DNA of 64,000 bases from G963692885 sp964658655 (GTDB lineage Bacteria; Acidobacteriota; Terriglobia; Terriglobales; Acidobacteriaceae). The stretch is from contig CAZZZL010000019.1 in the NCBI GenBank assembly GCA_964658655.1, positions 4,640 to 68,639 of the forward strand, in the 5' to 3' direction. The translations under genes and the position numbers were made by a program. The notes under the pieces were generated by a model that did not search any database, was not told the DNA's origin, and was given only the letters and a program-made list of their open reading frames with translations. Below, in pieces: positions 8,708-17,053 of the stretch. Within the stretch, counting starts at the first letter, position 1, and every line of letters begins with the position of its first letter.

Positions 8708-9628
8708 ATGACGTGTCGCGGTATTGCTTCTGTAGGTCTGCTCACTCTGTGCTTTTTCGGTGCCTCTACGCTTATGGCGCAGGCAACGGCAACGCCCTGT
8801 AAGAGCACCGTCGCCGGTGTCCTTGAGGTGGTTCCATTAGAGAGCAAGGTCTACGGGGACAAACGTACTTTGCGGGTGTGGTTGCCAACCGGCTACTCAG
8901 CTTCTGCGAACTCCTCCAAGCGCTACCCTGTGCTTTATCTCTTCGATGGGCAAGATCTTTTTGACCGATGCACAACGCGCCCGGGTCAAGATGAGTGGCA
9001 CGTAGATGAGAGTCTGACCGATCTGATTGCCAAAAGAACTGTACAGCCACTGATTGTGGTGGGCATCGATAACGCTGGTCCGGGCCGTCGCGAGGACGAA
9101 TACTCCAGATATGGCGCGATGGTGGACGCGCCGCAAAAGCTATCAGTGTTCGTGACGCGAGAGGTTCTTCCTGCGATAGACGGGCGCTACAGGACGATCG
9201 CAAACCGAACTCACCGGGGTATAGGTGGTTCGTCATTGGGTTCTATCGCTGCGTTGAGTCTTCTGCTCGACCAGCCGGATACGTTCGGTCTGGGCTTGCT
9301 CGAAAGCACTTCGTTGCAAGTCGGGAATGGCAGAGTTCTACAAGATACTTCGAAGATGGTGCAGGGGCCTGCACGCATTTCCATAGGGGTGGGTACGGCC
9401 GAAGTGCCACCGTCTGATGCTGCTGCGCATGGATTTCCTGATTTCGATACTGCCTTCGTCTCCATGAGCCGGGCGCTCGCCGAGAACATGAAGAAAAGCC
9501 TGATGAACCATCCTCAGGTGAAGCTGACGGTTGAGACGGGTGGACAGCATCAGGACAAATACTGGGGTGAGCGCTTTGGTCCTGCGGTGAGCTTCCTCTA
9601 TCCCCCAGAAGCAGCACAGACGAAGTAA
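8708..9628 (+). CDS. Secreted alpha/beta-hydrolase, esterase D type
   Basis: 306 residues from ATG 8708, preceded by GGGAGG at a good distance. Signal peptide up to about residue 23 (SVGLLTLCFFGASTLMAQA). The body is a putative esterase of the Fes/esterase-D family (PF00756): KRYPVLYLFDGQDLF, PLIVVGIDNAGPGR, YSRYGAM, the nucleophile elbow GIGGSSLGSIAAL (middle Ser of GSSLGS), and a C-terminal GGQHQDKYW carrying the catalytic His. It probably hydrolyses esters of sugars, siderophores or phenolics in the periplasm; substrate unknown. It is intact, unlike its left neighbours. Confidence 0.85.
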   Translation: MTCRGIASVGLLTLCFFGASTLMAQATATPCKSTVAGVLEVVPLESKVYGDKRTLRVWLPTGYSASANSSKRYPVLYLFDGQDLFDRCTTRPGQDEWHVDESLTDLIAKRTVQPLIVVGIDNAGPGRREDEYSRYGAMVDAPQKLSVFVTREVLPAIDGRYRTIANRTHRGIGGSSLGSIAALSLLLDQPDTFGLGLLESTSLQVGNGRVLQDTSKMVQGPARISIGVGTAEVPPSDAAAHGFPDFDTAFVSMSRALAENMKKSLMNHPQVKLTVETGGQHQDKYWGERFGPAVSFLYPPEAAQTK

Positions 9629-9780
9629 GCGACCGAAGTCAGTTCGTATCCATGAACTTCAGTGGATAACTCCTGATCAAACGCCGTTCTCATCATCGGA
9701 TTCCCGGTCTACGTAGCAATAACGCAGCGGATTCTCGCAAGAGCTCCAAGCCGGAGGAGCGTAAACATTCTGCCGGGACG

Positions 9781-9812
9781 CCGGTGCTCTGGGCAGCTAC
9801 TCCGAGCACCGG
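9781..9812. terminator. Stem-loop downstream of the esterase gene
   Basis: CCGGTGCTC (9781-9789) pairs perfectly with GAGCACCGG (9804-9812) around a 14-base loop. There is no T-run after it, so a factor-independent terminator is only possible. The rest of 9629-10018 holds no gene that I can support; a second inverted repeat, TCGGTCC (9920-9926) / GGACCGA (9941-9947), lies about 75 bases ahead of the cupin gene and could be an operator. Confidence 0.35.
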
Positions 9813-10018
9813 CAACATCATTGCACATCGTATTTACCGAGGTTCACGGCAGACCGGGAACTGAGAAATGGCCAGATAACAGCAAGTTGGGTCAGTACCG
9901 AGAATTGCCGTTTCGGAAGTCGGTCCGGACGGATCCAATCGGACCGAATTCGGCCAACACAGTGCGGTTTGCAAGTACTAAGTTTCGCAAGGATGTCCTC
10001 TAAACGCGGAGAACCTTG

Positions 10019-10525
10019 ATGGTCATAGAAGCCAAGAACGCTCAGCAATTCGATGTCATGGGTGGCATCGTTCGTTACCTCGCCAGCCCGGAGGACACTC
10101 CGGGCGGCGATCACTGCATCATGGAAGGGGAGCTTCCCGCTGGAGTGGTTATACCGCTCCACACCCACCCAGATCCGGAAAGTTTTTACCTACTGGATGG
10201 GCAAATGGAACTCTATTTGGACGATGGAGTGGCGTCGGGCTGGCAGACTGTTCGAGCCGGTGAACTTGCGGTTGTCCCCGGTTCCGCCAAGCATGCGTGG
10301 CGTAACACTGGCGGGGCCGCCAGTCACGCAATCATCATAACGGGACCTCACGTATATGGATTCTTTCGCAGCATTGGCCGACCGGTGGATGCAAATCGGT
10401 CCCTTGGACAGCCAGACGCAAATCGAATGGCTGAGGTGCTCGAAGCGGCCAAACACAATCAGTGCTGGAATGCCGGGCCCGAAGAAAACGAAGCCATCGG
10501 TATATCCATGCCCATGCTGAAGTAG
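10019..10525 (+). CDS. Cupin-domain protein
   Basis: 168 residues from ATG 10019 (a TTG three bases earlier is also open). It is a single small beta-barrel cupin. Motif 1 is visible as GVVIPLHTHPDPESFYLLDG, with two His and the Glu for a metal site, and motif 2 as ELAVVPGSAKHAWRNTG with a conserved His. Similar stand-alone cupins are quercetinase-like or of unknown role. Substrate and metal cannot be assigned. The gene is intact within the tRNA-proximal accessory zone, with no operon partner. Confidence 0.8.
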   Translation: MVIEAKNAQQFDVMGGIVRYLASPEDTPGGDHCIMEGELPAGVVIPLHTHPDPESFYLLDGQMELYLDDGVASGWQTVRAGELAVVPGSAKHAWRNTGGAASHAIIITGPHVYGFFRSIGRPVDANRSLGQPDANRMAEVLEAAKHNQCWNAGPEENEAIGISMPMLK

Positions 10526-10707
10526 ACGGGGCAACTCATATCACTGCATGCCTATGCGGTTCCGTCCAGTTCGGCCCGGTTTTGCCGATAGGTCCTCCGA
10601 AACGCGGTTCGCGGAAGTGATCCCCTTTCGATTGATGCGAAATTGCCATTGCACTCGTCCGAGCCCGCCTGAGATCTGGACGAGATCGCTAGGTCGGGAG
10701 GGCAAAC

Positions 10708-10965
10708 TTGCAAGAACAGAAACAGTTTCCTAAGAGGCCACCTCTGCCTGCTGCTGATGCCAAGGACTGGACGAAAACATCAGTCAGGTTTGTTCCTGAA
10801 CCGCTTCTTGATACGGCGGAGGCCGCAGCCATCATGAAGATCAGCCCGAAAACTTTGCAAAAGCTAGCTCGGATGCGGCGGATCCGCGGCATCCACGTAG
10901 GGAAGCTCTGGAGATTTCGGGCGTCCGAGATAGATGCATGGATCGAGCGAGAGATGGCCAGCTGA
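10708..10965 (+). CDS. Excisionase-like helix-turn-helix protein
   Basis: 85 residues starting with TTG. The region LLDTAEAAAIMKISPKTLQK followed by RRIRGIHVGKLWRFRASEID is the MerR-like winged helix of the excisionase/HTH_17 family (DNA-binding domain of phage Xis). Its position about 200 bases ahead of a tyrosine integrase on the same strand, close to a tRNA gene, fits a recombination directionality factor or a regulator of the element. It is intact, although the neighbouring integrase is damaged. Confidence 0.75.
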   Translation: MQEQKQFPKRPPLPAADAKDWTKTSVRFVPEPLLDTAEAAAIMKISPKTLQKLARMRRIRGIHVGKLWRFRASEIDAWIEREMAS

Positions 10966-11136
10966 CGAGGGTCGTGGTTCTGCGCCGGGCCCAGTGGAAG
11001 GCAGCGTGTGAAACAGAAGTGGCGGTGAGCGAGGTCGGGGCTCGCTCTCGAGTTGCTAGCTCAGCAAAGGTGAAAATGAAGGAACGTTTCGGTCCACGAT
11101 TACACCTTGCGCAGTGGCCTGCCCGCTCCTAATATC

Positions 11137-11940
11137 AGGAGCGGCGGTTGAAGGACATCAAGGCGGGTGATCGTAGAGGAATGGCTACGTTCACTTCCTC
11201 TAGCGAACGGGAGCAAAGCGAAAATTCGCAATCTGATGCATGCAACTTTCAATCACGCGATTCGTTGGGAATGGCATGACAAGAATCCCATCACGCACGT
11301 GCGGCAGAGCGCAAAACGACAGAAGGTGCCCGACATTCTGAATGTCGAGCAGATCAAGTCGTTGCTCTTTCATCTGAAAGAACCAGGGAAGACTGCGGTA
11401 CTCGTCGCCATTCTGACTGGATTGCGGGTGAGCGAACTTCTGGCGTTGAAATGGTCCGACGTTGACTTCGACGAACTCCAGTTGCACGTGACGCGCTCGA
11501 TCTCGATCCAACATGTCGGTCCCTGCAAAACCGAAGCATCTCAAAAGCCGCTGCCGATTGATCCTGAATTGGCTGAGGTTCTATTGATGTGGAGGAGGCA
11601 GGCAGCTTACCCGATGGACGACGATTGGGTCTTCGCGAGTCCAGCTTCCAAAGGGCTCTTGCCCTACTGGTCATTCTCCATCTTCCGGGTGTGTGTCCGT
11701 CCGGCTCTTAAGGCGGCGGGCATCACCAGTAAGGTGGGTTGGCATACGTTCAGACGATCTTACGCGACCATTCTCAAGTCGCACGGAGAGGACGTAAAGA
11801 CGGTCCAGGAACTCCTACGGCATGCCAACAGCAGTGTCACGATGAACCTATACGCGCAGGCTGTGACAGACATCAAGCGCACCGCCCAAGGTCGAGTTGC
11901 GAGATTGGTTTTCGAGGGCGGAAAGACGAACTCTCAGTGA
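11137..11940 (+). pseudogene. Tyrosine integrase with damaged N-terminus
   Basis: From 11167 an open frame gives 257 residues of a phage-type tyrosine recombinase: a core-binding segment (VEEWLRSLPLANGSKAKIRN) and a complete catalytic domain with TGLRVSELLALKWSDVDF (first Arg), HTFRRSYATIL (H-x-x-R) and LRHANSSVTMNLYAQ (final His and Tyr). The preceding segment ERRLKDIKA sits in another frame (about 11137-11166), so one extra G near 11166 separates it, and upstream of that I see only stops and no full arm-binding domain. It ends 72 bases from the 3' end of tRNA-Glu and points towards it, the usual arrangement for an integrase beside its attachment site. Confidence 0.75.
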
Positions 11941-12011
11941 TCGCGTCTTATTGGACGTTATCGGACGTCGATCAATTTGGTGTTGTGCTTGTAAGCCATT
12001 TGTTTTGTTGG

Positions 12012-12086
12012 CGTCCCCGACGGGATTCGAACCCGTGTTATCGCCGTGAAAGGGCGGTGTCCTAGGCCGGGCTAGACGACGGGGAC
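12012..12086 (-). tRNA. tRNA-Glu (anticodon TTC)
   Basis: Read on the minus strand, the sequence begins GTCCCCG and ends CGGGGAC plus a discriminator G, a seven-pair acceptor stem. It holds the anticodon arm CCGCCCTTTCACGGCG (loop CTTTCAC, anticodon TTC) and the T-arm ACGGGTTCGAATCCCGT. The D-arm includes TCTAGCCCGGCCTAGGA. CCA is not encoded. Its 3' end faces the integrase gene, so it is the probable attachment target of the element to the left. Confidence 0.95.
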
Positions 12087-12123
12087 GCACTGCTCAGGTG
12101 AGCTTGTCTGTTGCAGACACTTA

Positions 12124-12152
12124 AGGCTAACAAGCGGTGGGGGCTGTGTCAA
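12124..12152 (-). promoter_or_regulatory. Promoter of tRNA-Glu
   Basis: On the minus strand, TTGACA (12152-12147) is followed after 17 bases by TAGCCT (12129-12124), a perfect -35 box and a fair -10 box, placed about 38 bases ahead of the tRNA 5' end. This is the expected geometry for a housekeeping-sigma stable-RNA promoter. Confidence 0.6.
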
Positions 12153-12515
12153 AAAATGCCGTCCGCATGATTTGATCCGGGAGCCAACATCAACGCTTCT
12201 TTCAACCTTCCGATCCCACGGCCACTGCGTCCTATTCGCAGCGCAGTGGTGCTGATCCTGTCCTTGCACTTGTCACCCGCGTACCGTCCGACTTACGACT
12301 GCGCCTGTTGCCGCTGTCGCCGGCCGCTTCGCTGAACGGTTTGGTGTTGTCACGCGCTGGCCGACGGTCCTAACATGCGTTGCCCGTACGCGTTTCAAAG
12401 CACGTACCTGTCTCTCTACTTACGGGAAGTCGGTTGCGCGTTTACTCTGCAATCTACCCGGGCGAGGAATCCAGGGTACAGGGAAGGCCTTGCAGACTCG
12501 TATCTACTTGAACCT
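12153..12515. other. Gene-free stretch between tRNA-Glu and the HNH gene
   Basis: No supported gene, hairpin terminator or repeat. The frame of the HNH gene is open upstream to 12375, but the extra residues are compositionally unlike the rest and contain no domain. Confidence 0.4.
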
Positions 12516-13082
12516 ATGAGCACACAGCGTTGCATGGCCGGGGGTAACGTTCACCCTTCAACCCTGCCGCGGGGTGAGACGGGTCGCGCCCTTTGCCGGT
12601 GGTGCGCGCTCGAGGTGCCGAGGGGCCGTTTCACTTTCTGCTCCGAGTGGTGCGTGCATGAATGGCGCATGCGTACCAGCCCCGCTTATCTGCGCCAGCA
12701 GGTACGCAAGCGGGACAAGGGTATTTGTGCGCAGTGCCGCGTGAATACGCTTAGCGCGTTCCTGAGGATGAAAAAAGCACGCGGCAAAAGTCGGGACGAG
12801 ATGCTTGCCCACTGGGGCCTCAAGACGTTCAGCCGCCGCAGCCTGTGGGACGCTGATCATATTCTGCCTGTAGCGGAGGGTGGTGGCGAGTGCGATCTGC
12901 GTAACCTGCGTACTCTCTGCCTGCGATGTCACCGCGAGGCGACTGTGCAGCTACGCGCGCGCCTGCTGCAGCAGCGACGGCAGAATAAAATGGATGCGCC
13001 TGCCGGGGACGCCGGCCCGATCATCCGGCCGAGCAACCCGCAGATAGAAGAAAAAGCCGGGAAGCGACATGGTGTTCGCTAG
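12516..13082 (+). CDS. HNH endonuclease-domain protein
   Basis: 188 residues from ATG 12516. An N-terminal zinc-binding part contains CRWC...FTFCSEWCVHEWR, a second cysteine pair GICAQC, and then the HNH core LWDADHILPVAEGGGECDL followed by NLRTLCLRCHREAT: Asp-His, the central Asn, and the Cys-x-x-Cys-His that completes the zinc site. HNH proteins of this size (McrA-like) cut DNA; target and trigger are unknown. It is followed after 12 bases by the TPR/HTH gene on the same strand, so the two may be co-transcribed. The gene lies just beyond the tRNA. Confidence 0.8.
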   Translation: MSTQRCMAGGNVHPSTLPRGETGRALCRWCALEVPRGRFTFCSEWCVHEWRMRTSPAYLRQQVRKRDKGICAQCRVNTLSAFLRMKKARGKSRDEMLAHWGLKTFSRRSLWDADHILPVAEGGGECDLRNLRTLCLRCHREATVQLRARLLQQRRQNKMDAPAGDAGPIIRPSNPQIEEKAGKRHGVR

Positions 13083-13094
13083 AATGAGGGTTGG

Positions 13095-14672
13095 ATGAAA
13101 GTTCTCGATCCGCTCCTTGATAATCTGAACACTGCTCTTGTGGAACGCCGTATCGGCGACGGTTTCGCGCTCCTCGACAACATGCACACCGACCTTGCCG
13201 CGCTGCCCGGCGACCACCCCCTGGGGCCCGCGCTGTTACTTGTCCTGGCCCAGTGGATTGACCTTGGCTATCACGACCAGGAACTATTTCAGCAGCTGTT
13301 ACAGATAATGCGGCAGGCCGACCGCAGAGCCATGCCGCTAAAGGGTTTTCTTCTCTTGCGGATGTCGCAGGCCTACGCTGCAATGGCGGAGGAGAAGGCG
13401 TCAGAAGCGGTTGAACTGCTTGATTTTGTCCTGCGCGTCGAGCAGGAGCTGGTCGATGCGCACCTGATCATGCTGGCTCATTTCTGGAAGGGAAGAGCGC
13501 ATCGCAAGAAGGGTGACTACGCGGCAGCATTGCATCACATTCTTGCCGCGCGCGAGCTGGCGCAGGACATGCAAGCGCCCAAAATCACGGCCGTCATCAA
13601 GATCCATGAGAGCTGGCTGCTTTTTCAGAAGGAAGAACGCCGCGATGCCTTCCGACTGCTCGATGAGGCAGAAGCCGAGCTCGTTGCCACCGACCACGCA
13701 TTGTCGCTCGGCAACATTGAGTCAGCACGCGGTCGCTTCGTCCGGCGTTCCGGCGAGTATGTGAAGGCACTCGCGCATTTCGATCGCGCAGTCTCCATTT
13801 ATTCCGAACGGCACAACCACCATCCCAACCTGGCGCGCGCATTGACGAACGCGGCGTACGTCAAGCGCCTGATCGCCCTCGATCTGCGCAAGCGTCTGCA
13901 TTCCGGCAAGGCACGCGGTCCGCAGCATGAAAAGTATCTGCAGATTTGCCAGGAAGCACTGGATCTGCTGGAGCGCGCGGGGGAGATTTACTCGCTTCAT
14001 CACCACCAGGGTGGCACCGGATCGGTGCTGGTAAATGCCGGCCACCTGCATCTCGATAGCGGCGACATCGACCGGGCTTCGGCCGAGGCGCTTAAGGCGC
14101 ATGAACTTGGCCAGGAGCGCGGTGACCGCATCCTGATGGCACGGGCCCGTATCCTGCAGGCCGCTGCTGCCAATGCGCGCGTGGATGAGCAACTCGGCGA
14201 CGACACCGACACGGCGGTCTTCGCCAACTTGGCGCTGGAGTATGCAGAGGAGGCGATTGTGCTGGCACAGCAGACCCAGAACAGGCGGCTGCTTACCGGT
14301 GCGTACATCGCGCGCGGAGCTACGGCGGCGAATGACTTTTTCCAGGAATGGGATGTAGCGAAGAAGTACGTTTCGCTGGCCTCAGACTTGATGAGCAAGG
14401 ACGATCGCGATCACCTTTCGAAAGATCTGGCATCGCTCAAGTCGCGTATCCTGCGTGCGTCGGGCATTGATGAGACATTGCGTGCCTGGTCGGAGGGTAT
14501 TCTCGGCAGCAAGACTTTTCAGCAGATCACCGAGGAGTTTGCCGAGATCGTGATTCCCAAGGTGTGGGCGCGGGAGGGCCGCAAGATATCGAGGGTCGCC
14601 GCGAAGCTGTCCATCTCCCCAAAGAAGGTGCGGCGTATTCTGCGCAATGCGGAGCTGCTGGAACGCCGCTGA
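13095..14672 (+). CDS. TPR solenoid with C-terminal Fis-like helix-turn-helix
   Basis: 525 residues, no signal peptide, so cytoplasmic. Residues about 1-450 form helical TPR-like repeats (AHFWKGRAHRKKGDYAAALH, NIESARGRFVRRSGEYVKAL, VNAGHLHLDSGDIDRASAEA). The last 60 residues contain ITEEFAEIVIPKVWAREGRK and end SRVAAKLSISPKKVRRILRN, a helix-turn-helix of the Fis/NtrC C-terminal type. A TPR sensor fused to a Fis-like DNA-binding end resembles one-component regulators such as the MalT-like or Rap/Rgg logic, but here without an AAA+ or NB-ARC core. It lies between the HNH gene and a response regulator on the same strand; what it senses and which promoter it binds are unknown. Confidence 0.8.
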   Translation: MKVLDPLLDNLNTALVERRIGDGFALLDNMHTDLAALPGDHPLGPALLLVLAQWIDLGYHDQELFQQLLQIMRQADRRAMPLKGFLLLRMSQAYAAMAEEKASEAVELLDFVLRVEQELVDAHLIMLAHFWKGRAHRKKGDYAAALHHILAARELAQDMQAPKITAVIKIHESWLLFQKEERRDAFRLLDEAEAELVATDHALSLGNIESARGRFVRRSGEYVKALAHFDRAVSIYSERHNHHPNLARALTNAAYVKRLIALDLRKRLHSGKARGPQHEKYLQICQEALDLLERAGEIYSLHHHQGGTGSVLVNAGHLHLDSGDIDRASAEALKAHELGQERGDRILMARARILQAAAANARVDEQLGDDTDTAVFANLALEYAEEAIVLAQQTQNRRLLTGAYIARGATAANDFFQEWDVAKKYVSLASDLMSKDDRDHLSKDLASLKSRILRASGIDETLRAWSEGILGSKTFQQITEEFAEIVIPKVWAREGRKISRVAAKLSISPKKVRRILRNAELLERR

Positions 14673-14791
14673 CCGATTCGCAGAATTTGCATTCATCCTT
14701 CTGCCTCCTGTGCCGATGAACGCATCGTGGCATTCCGTTTCATCCTCATCGATCGACGCATTACCAGAAGCTCAGCCGGCAGGGCAACCCG

Positions 14792-15979
14792 ATGACAGAT
14801 CCGATCATTGCGAGCTTGCGAGGCGACGCGAGCGCTGATAATCGCAGCATCCTCTTTGTGGATGATGAGCCTGACCTGCTGCTCGGTCTGCAGCACATGT
14901 TTGGTGAACGGTTCGATGTTCATATCGCCGGCAGTGCAGAGGACGGGTTGGCGGCGATCCAGCATCACTCTGCGTTTTCCGTGGTAGTTGCCGATATGCG
15001 TATGCCCGTAATGAATGGCACCGCCTTTCTCTCCCGGGTGCGCGAGCTGAGCCCGGATTCGAGCCGGGTGCTGCTGACCGGCAACGCTGACATGGCCACC
15101 GCCATTGACGCCGTCAACCATGAAAACATCTTTCGCTTCCTGACGAAGCCGTTCGAGAAGGAAGAACTCAGCCAGGCTATCGATGCCGGCATGCAGCAGT
15201 ATCAGAAAGTAGTGACTGAGAAGGCGCGGCTGGAACGCGAGCAACTCGGCAACATCAAGCTGCTGACAGATGTCCTGCGGGCTGCGAATCCTGCCATCTC
15301 CGCTAAATCCACGCGCATCGCCCGCAGTGTCCGGCATATCAGCCGCCGGCTCGACCTTCCCGTGGCTGGCAGGGTGGAAGCCGCCGCCGAGCTATCGCAG
15401 CTGGGCTGCGTTACTTTGCCCACCGGTCTTGTGCAGCAGGCGTATGTGGGTGCTCGGCTGACGCTGGAGGAACAACTCCTCTATGACGCCCACCCCCAGG
15501 TAGCACAGTCGATGCTGGCCAGCATCCCGAGCCTGGAGGCGGTGGGCTGGATGATCCGTCAGCAGTTCGTCCGGGACATTCCGCCGCAATCGCCATTTTC
15601 GTTCGGGACAGATTCCGCCTCGATGGTGTTCGGCGCGAGAGTATTGAAGCTTGCCGCCGCTTTTGATGCATACCGCATGCGAACGCTCACCGACATGGAA
15701 GCGCTCTCCCGCCTGCGCACCCGGGACGATGAATTCGAGAAACAGTTGGTTGATCTTCTGGCTGAAGTTGCGACCGTCAAAGGTGGCATGGAACTCCGCC
15801 AGGTTCCTGTCGCCCAGCTTGAAATCGGCATGGTGCTGGAGCAGGAGATTCGCAGCCGACACGGCATGTTAAAGATGGCCAAGGGCCAGGAGGTGACCGC
15901 TGCCCTCCGCATCAAGCTCTATGGCCTGGTTCACGCCGGCATTGTGGAAGGCCAGGTGCTGGTGCAGGCTCCCCTCTAG
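14792..15979 (+). CDS. Response regulator with degenerate HD-GYP-like output domain
   Basis: 395 residues. The receiver domain (about 18-135) is complete: acidic pair Asp24/Asp25, phospho-acceptor Asp68 in VVADMRMP, Thr96 in LLTG and Lys119 in FLTKPF. The rest aligns in spacing with RpfG-type HD-GYP proteins (LTLEEQLLYDAHPQVAQSML), but the metal ligands are gone: the HD pair is replaced by Ser-Gln in AELSQLG, the later HH by QQ, and GYP is absent. Cyclic-di-GMP hydrolysis is therefore unlikely; a protein-interaction output is inferred. It follows the TPR/HTH gene by 119 bases. No histidine kinase is adjacent. Confidence 0.78.
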   Translation: MTDPIIASLRGDASADNRSILFVDDEPDLLLGLQHMFGERFDVHIAGSAEDGLAAIQHHSAFSVVVADMRMPVMNGTAFLSRVRELSPDSSRVLLTGNADMATAIDAVNHENIFRFLTKPFEKEELSQAIDAGMQQYQKVVTEKARLEREQLGNIKLLTDVLRAANPAISAKSTRIARSVRHISRRLDLPVAGRVEAAAELSQLGCVTLPTGLVQQAYVGARLTLEEQLLYDAHPQVAQSMLASIPSLEAVGWMIRQQFVRDIPPQSPFSFGTDSASMVFGARVLKLAAAFDAYRMRTLTDMEALSRLRTRDDEFEKQLVDLLAEVATVKGGMELRQVPVAQLEIGMVLEQEIRSRHGMLKMAKGQEVTAALRIKLYGLVHAGIVEGQVLVQAPL

Positions 15980-16008
15980 CGTCCAGGCCGGATCAAACTC
16001 AATCTCAC

Positions 16009-16818
16009 TCAATAACTCGTCGATTCGAGCATCGCCGCTGCCTGGGCCACGCTCATTGTGAAAGACACCTGCTGAAATCCGAAATGGAGCGAGTCCTCCT
16101 GCCGGGACACACTCTTCAGCAGCAGGATATTCCCATCTATATGTACCTGAAGCTGTTGCGTCTTCCACTGCCCGGGCGCTACTTCGGCGCGGGCCATGAA
16201 GAAAGTGCTGTCCTGGCTGACTTTCCCGAGAATGCCATAGCCGAACTCCACCGGGTGCTCCAGGTGTGTGGCCAGCTTGCATAACCTGTTGTCACCAGGA
16301 TGGATCAGCAGGTCACCCGCGGAAGCATGCAGCACGCGGTCCTGGTAGGACTGTTCCTCATATCCCGGGTTTGGCTTGAACATGATCTTGGTGCATCCGT
16401 CCTGCATGCCCGCCACGGTGAACAGGTAAATCTTCGGCAAAACACGCAGCAGGTCGGCCGTACGCGTCTCGTCGTCCTTACGCGACTGGTTCTCGCGACG
16501 CACGTCATCGGGATGCTTCGCCAGGTACGCGAGCCGATCGCTTTCTGCCTTCTGCTGTGTTGGCGTCAGCGGCTTGCCATCGACACGAATCAGGCGATGC
16601 ATGCGACCTTCAGGCACCTCAACCACCAGTTCTTCCCACTGGTGGCCTTTCGTGCGCGTGGACGTTTCTTTGCGGCGATAAAGGAAGTGCGCGCGGTCTT
16701 TGGCTGCCGCTGTCTCCGCCTGCACCATATGGTTCACCACTTCGATCGCAGACGGTTGTGCCTGCGCCAGAACGATACATGGCGATATCAGAAACGCCAG
16801 CATGCCCAGCCACCACAC
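16009..16818 (-). CDS. Secreted protein of unknown function
   Basis: 269 residues starting with GTG at 16818 (ATG at 16803 is an alternative that shortens the signal peptide). Signal peptide WWLGMLAFLISPCIVLAQA, then a soluble domain with DRAHFLYRRKETSTRTKG, VEVPEGRMHRLIRVDGKPLT, HPDDVRRENQSRKDDETR and a C-terminal SVSRQEDSLHFGFQQVSFTM. This resembles the outer-membrane-lipoprotein-sorting-like secreted proteins frequent in acidobacteria, but I cannot assign a Pfam family with confidence. It is convergent with the response regulator (stops 29 bases apart) and divergent from the hut operon. Confidence 0.65.
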   Translation of the reverse strand: MWWLGMLAFLISPCIVLAQAQPSAIEVVNHMVQAETAAAKDRAHFLYRRKETSTRTKGHQWEELVVEVPEGRMHRLIRVDGKPLTPTQQKAESDRLAYLAKHPDDVRRENQSRKDDETRTADLLRVLPKIYLFTVAGMQDGCTKIMFKPNPGYEEQSYQDRVLHASAGDLLIHPGDNRLCKLATHLEHPVEFGYGILGKVSQDSTFFMARAEVAPGQWKTQQLQVHIDGNILLLKSVSRQEDSLHFGFQQVSFTMSVAQAAAMLESTSY

Positions 16819-17053
16819 GGCCCGGCCTACTCCCTGAACTTTTATGCCTGGACCTGGAAAGGAAATAAATGCGGCTCCTTTGTGAAAGCTAACACCACTC
16901 CATGAATCTTCGCTGAAGGCCAGAGCGAGGGCTTGAGACCATCACCCGCCTGCGCCTGCATCGCTGGTTAGGATGCCGATCGAAGGCTGGAGAAGATGAC
17001 GATTGAGTCAGTTTCTGCTCACTCTTGATACAGTCTTGTATGCAGGAAGCCCC

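Noticed and set aside
4800..12011. A second copy of the tRNA-Glu 3' end as the other attachment site
   Set aside because: I looked for the T-arm sequence GGATTCGAACC on either strand to the left and did not find it in the window; it may lie in the gap or further left.
17004..17032. Sigma-70 promoter for hutU (TTGAGT - 17 - TGATAC)
   Set aside because: The spacing is right, but the -10 box matches the consensus at only two positions, and no HutC-like operator could be recognised.
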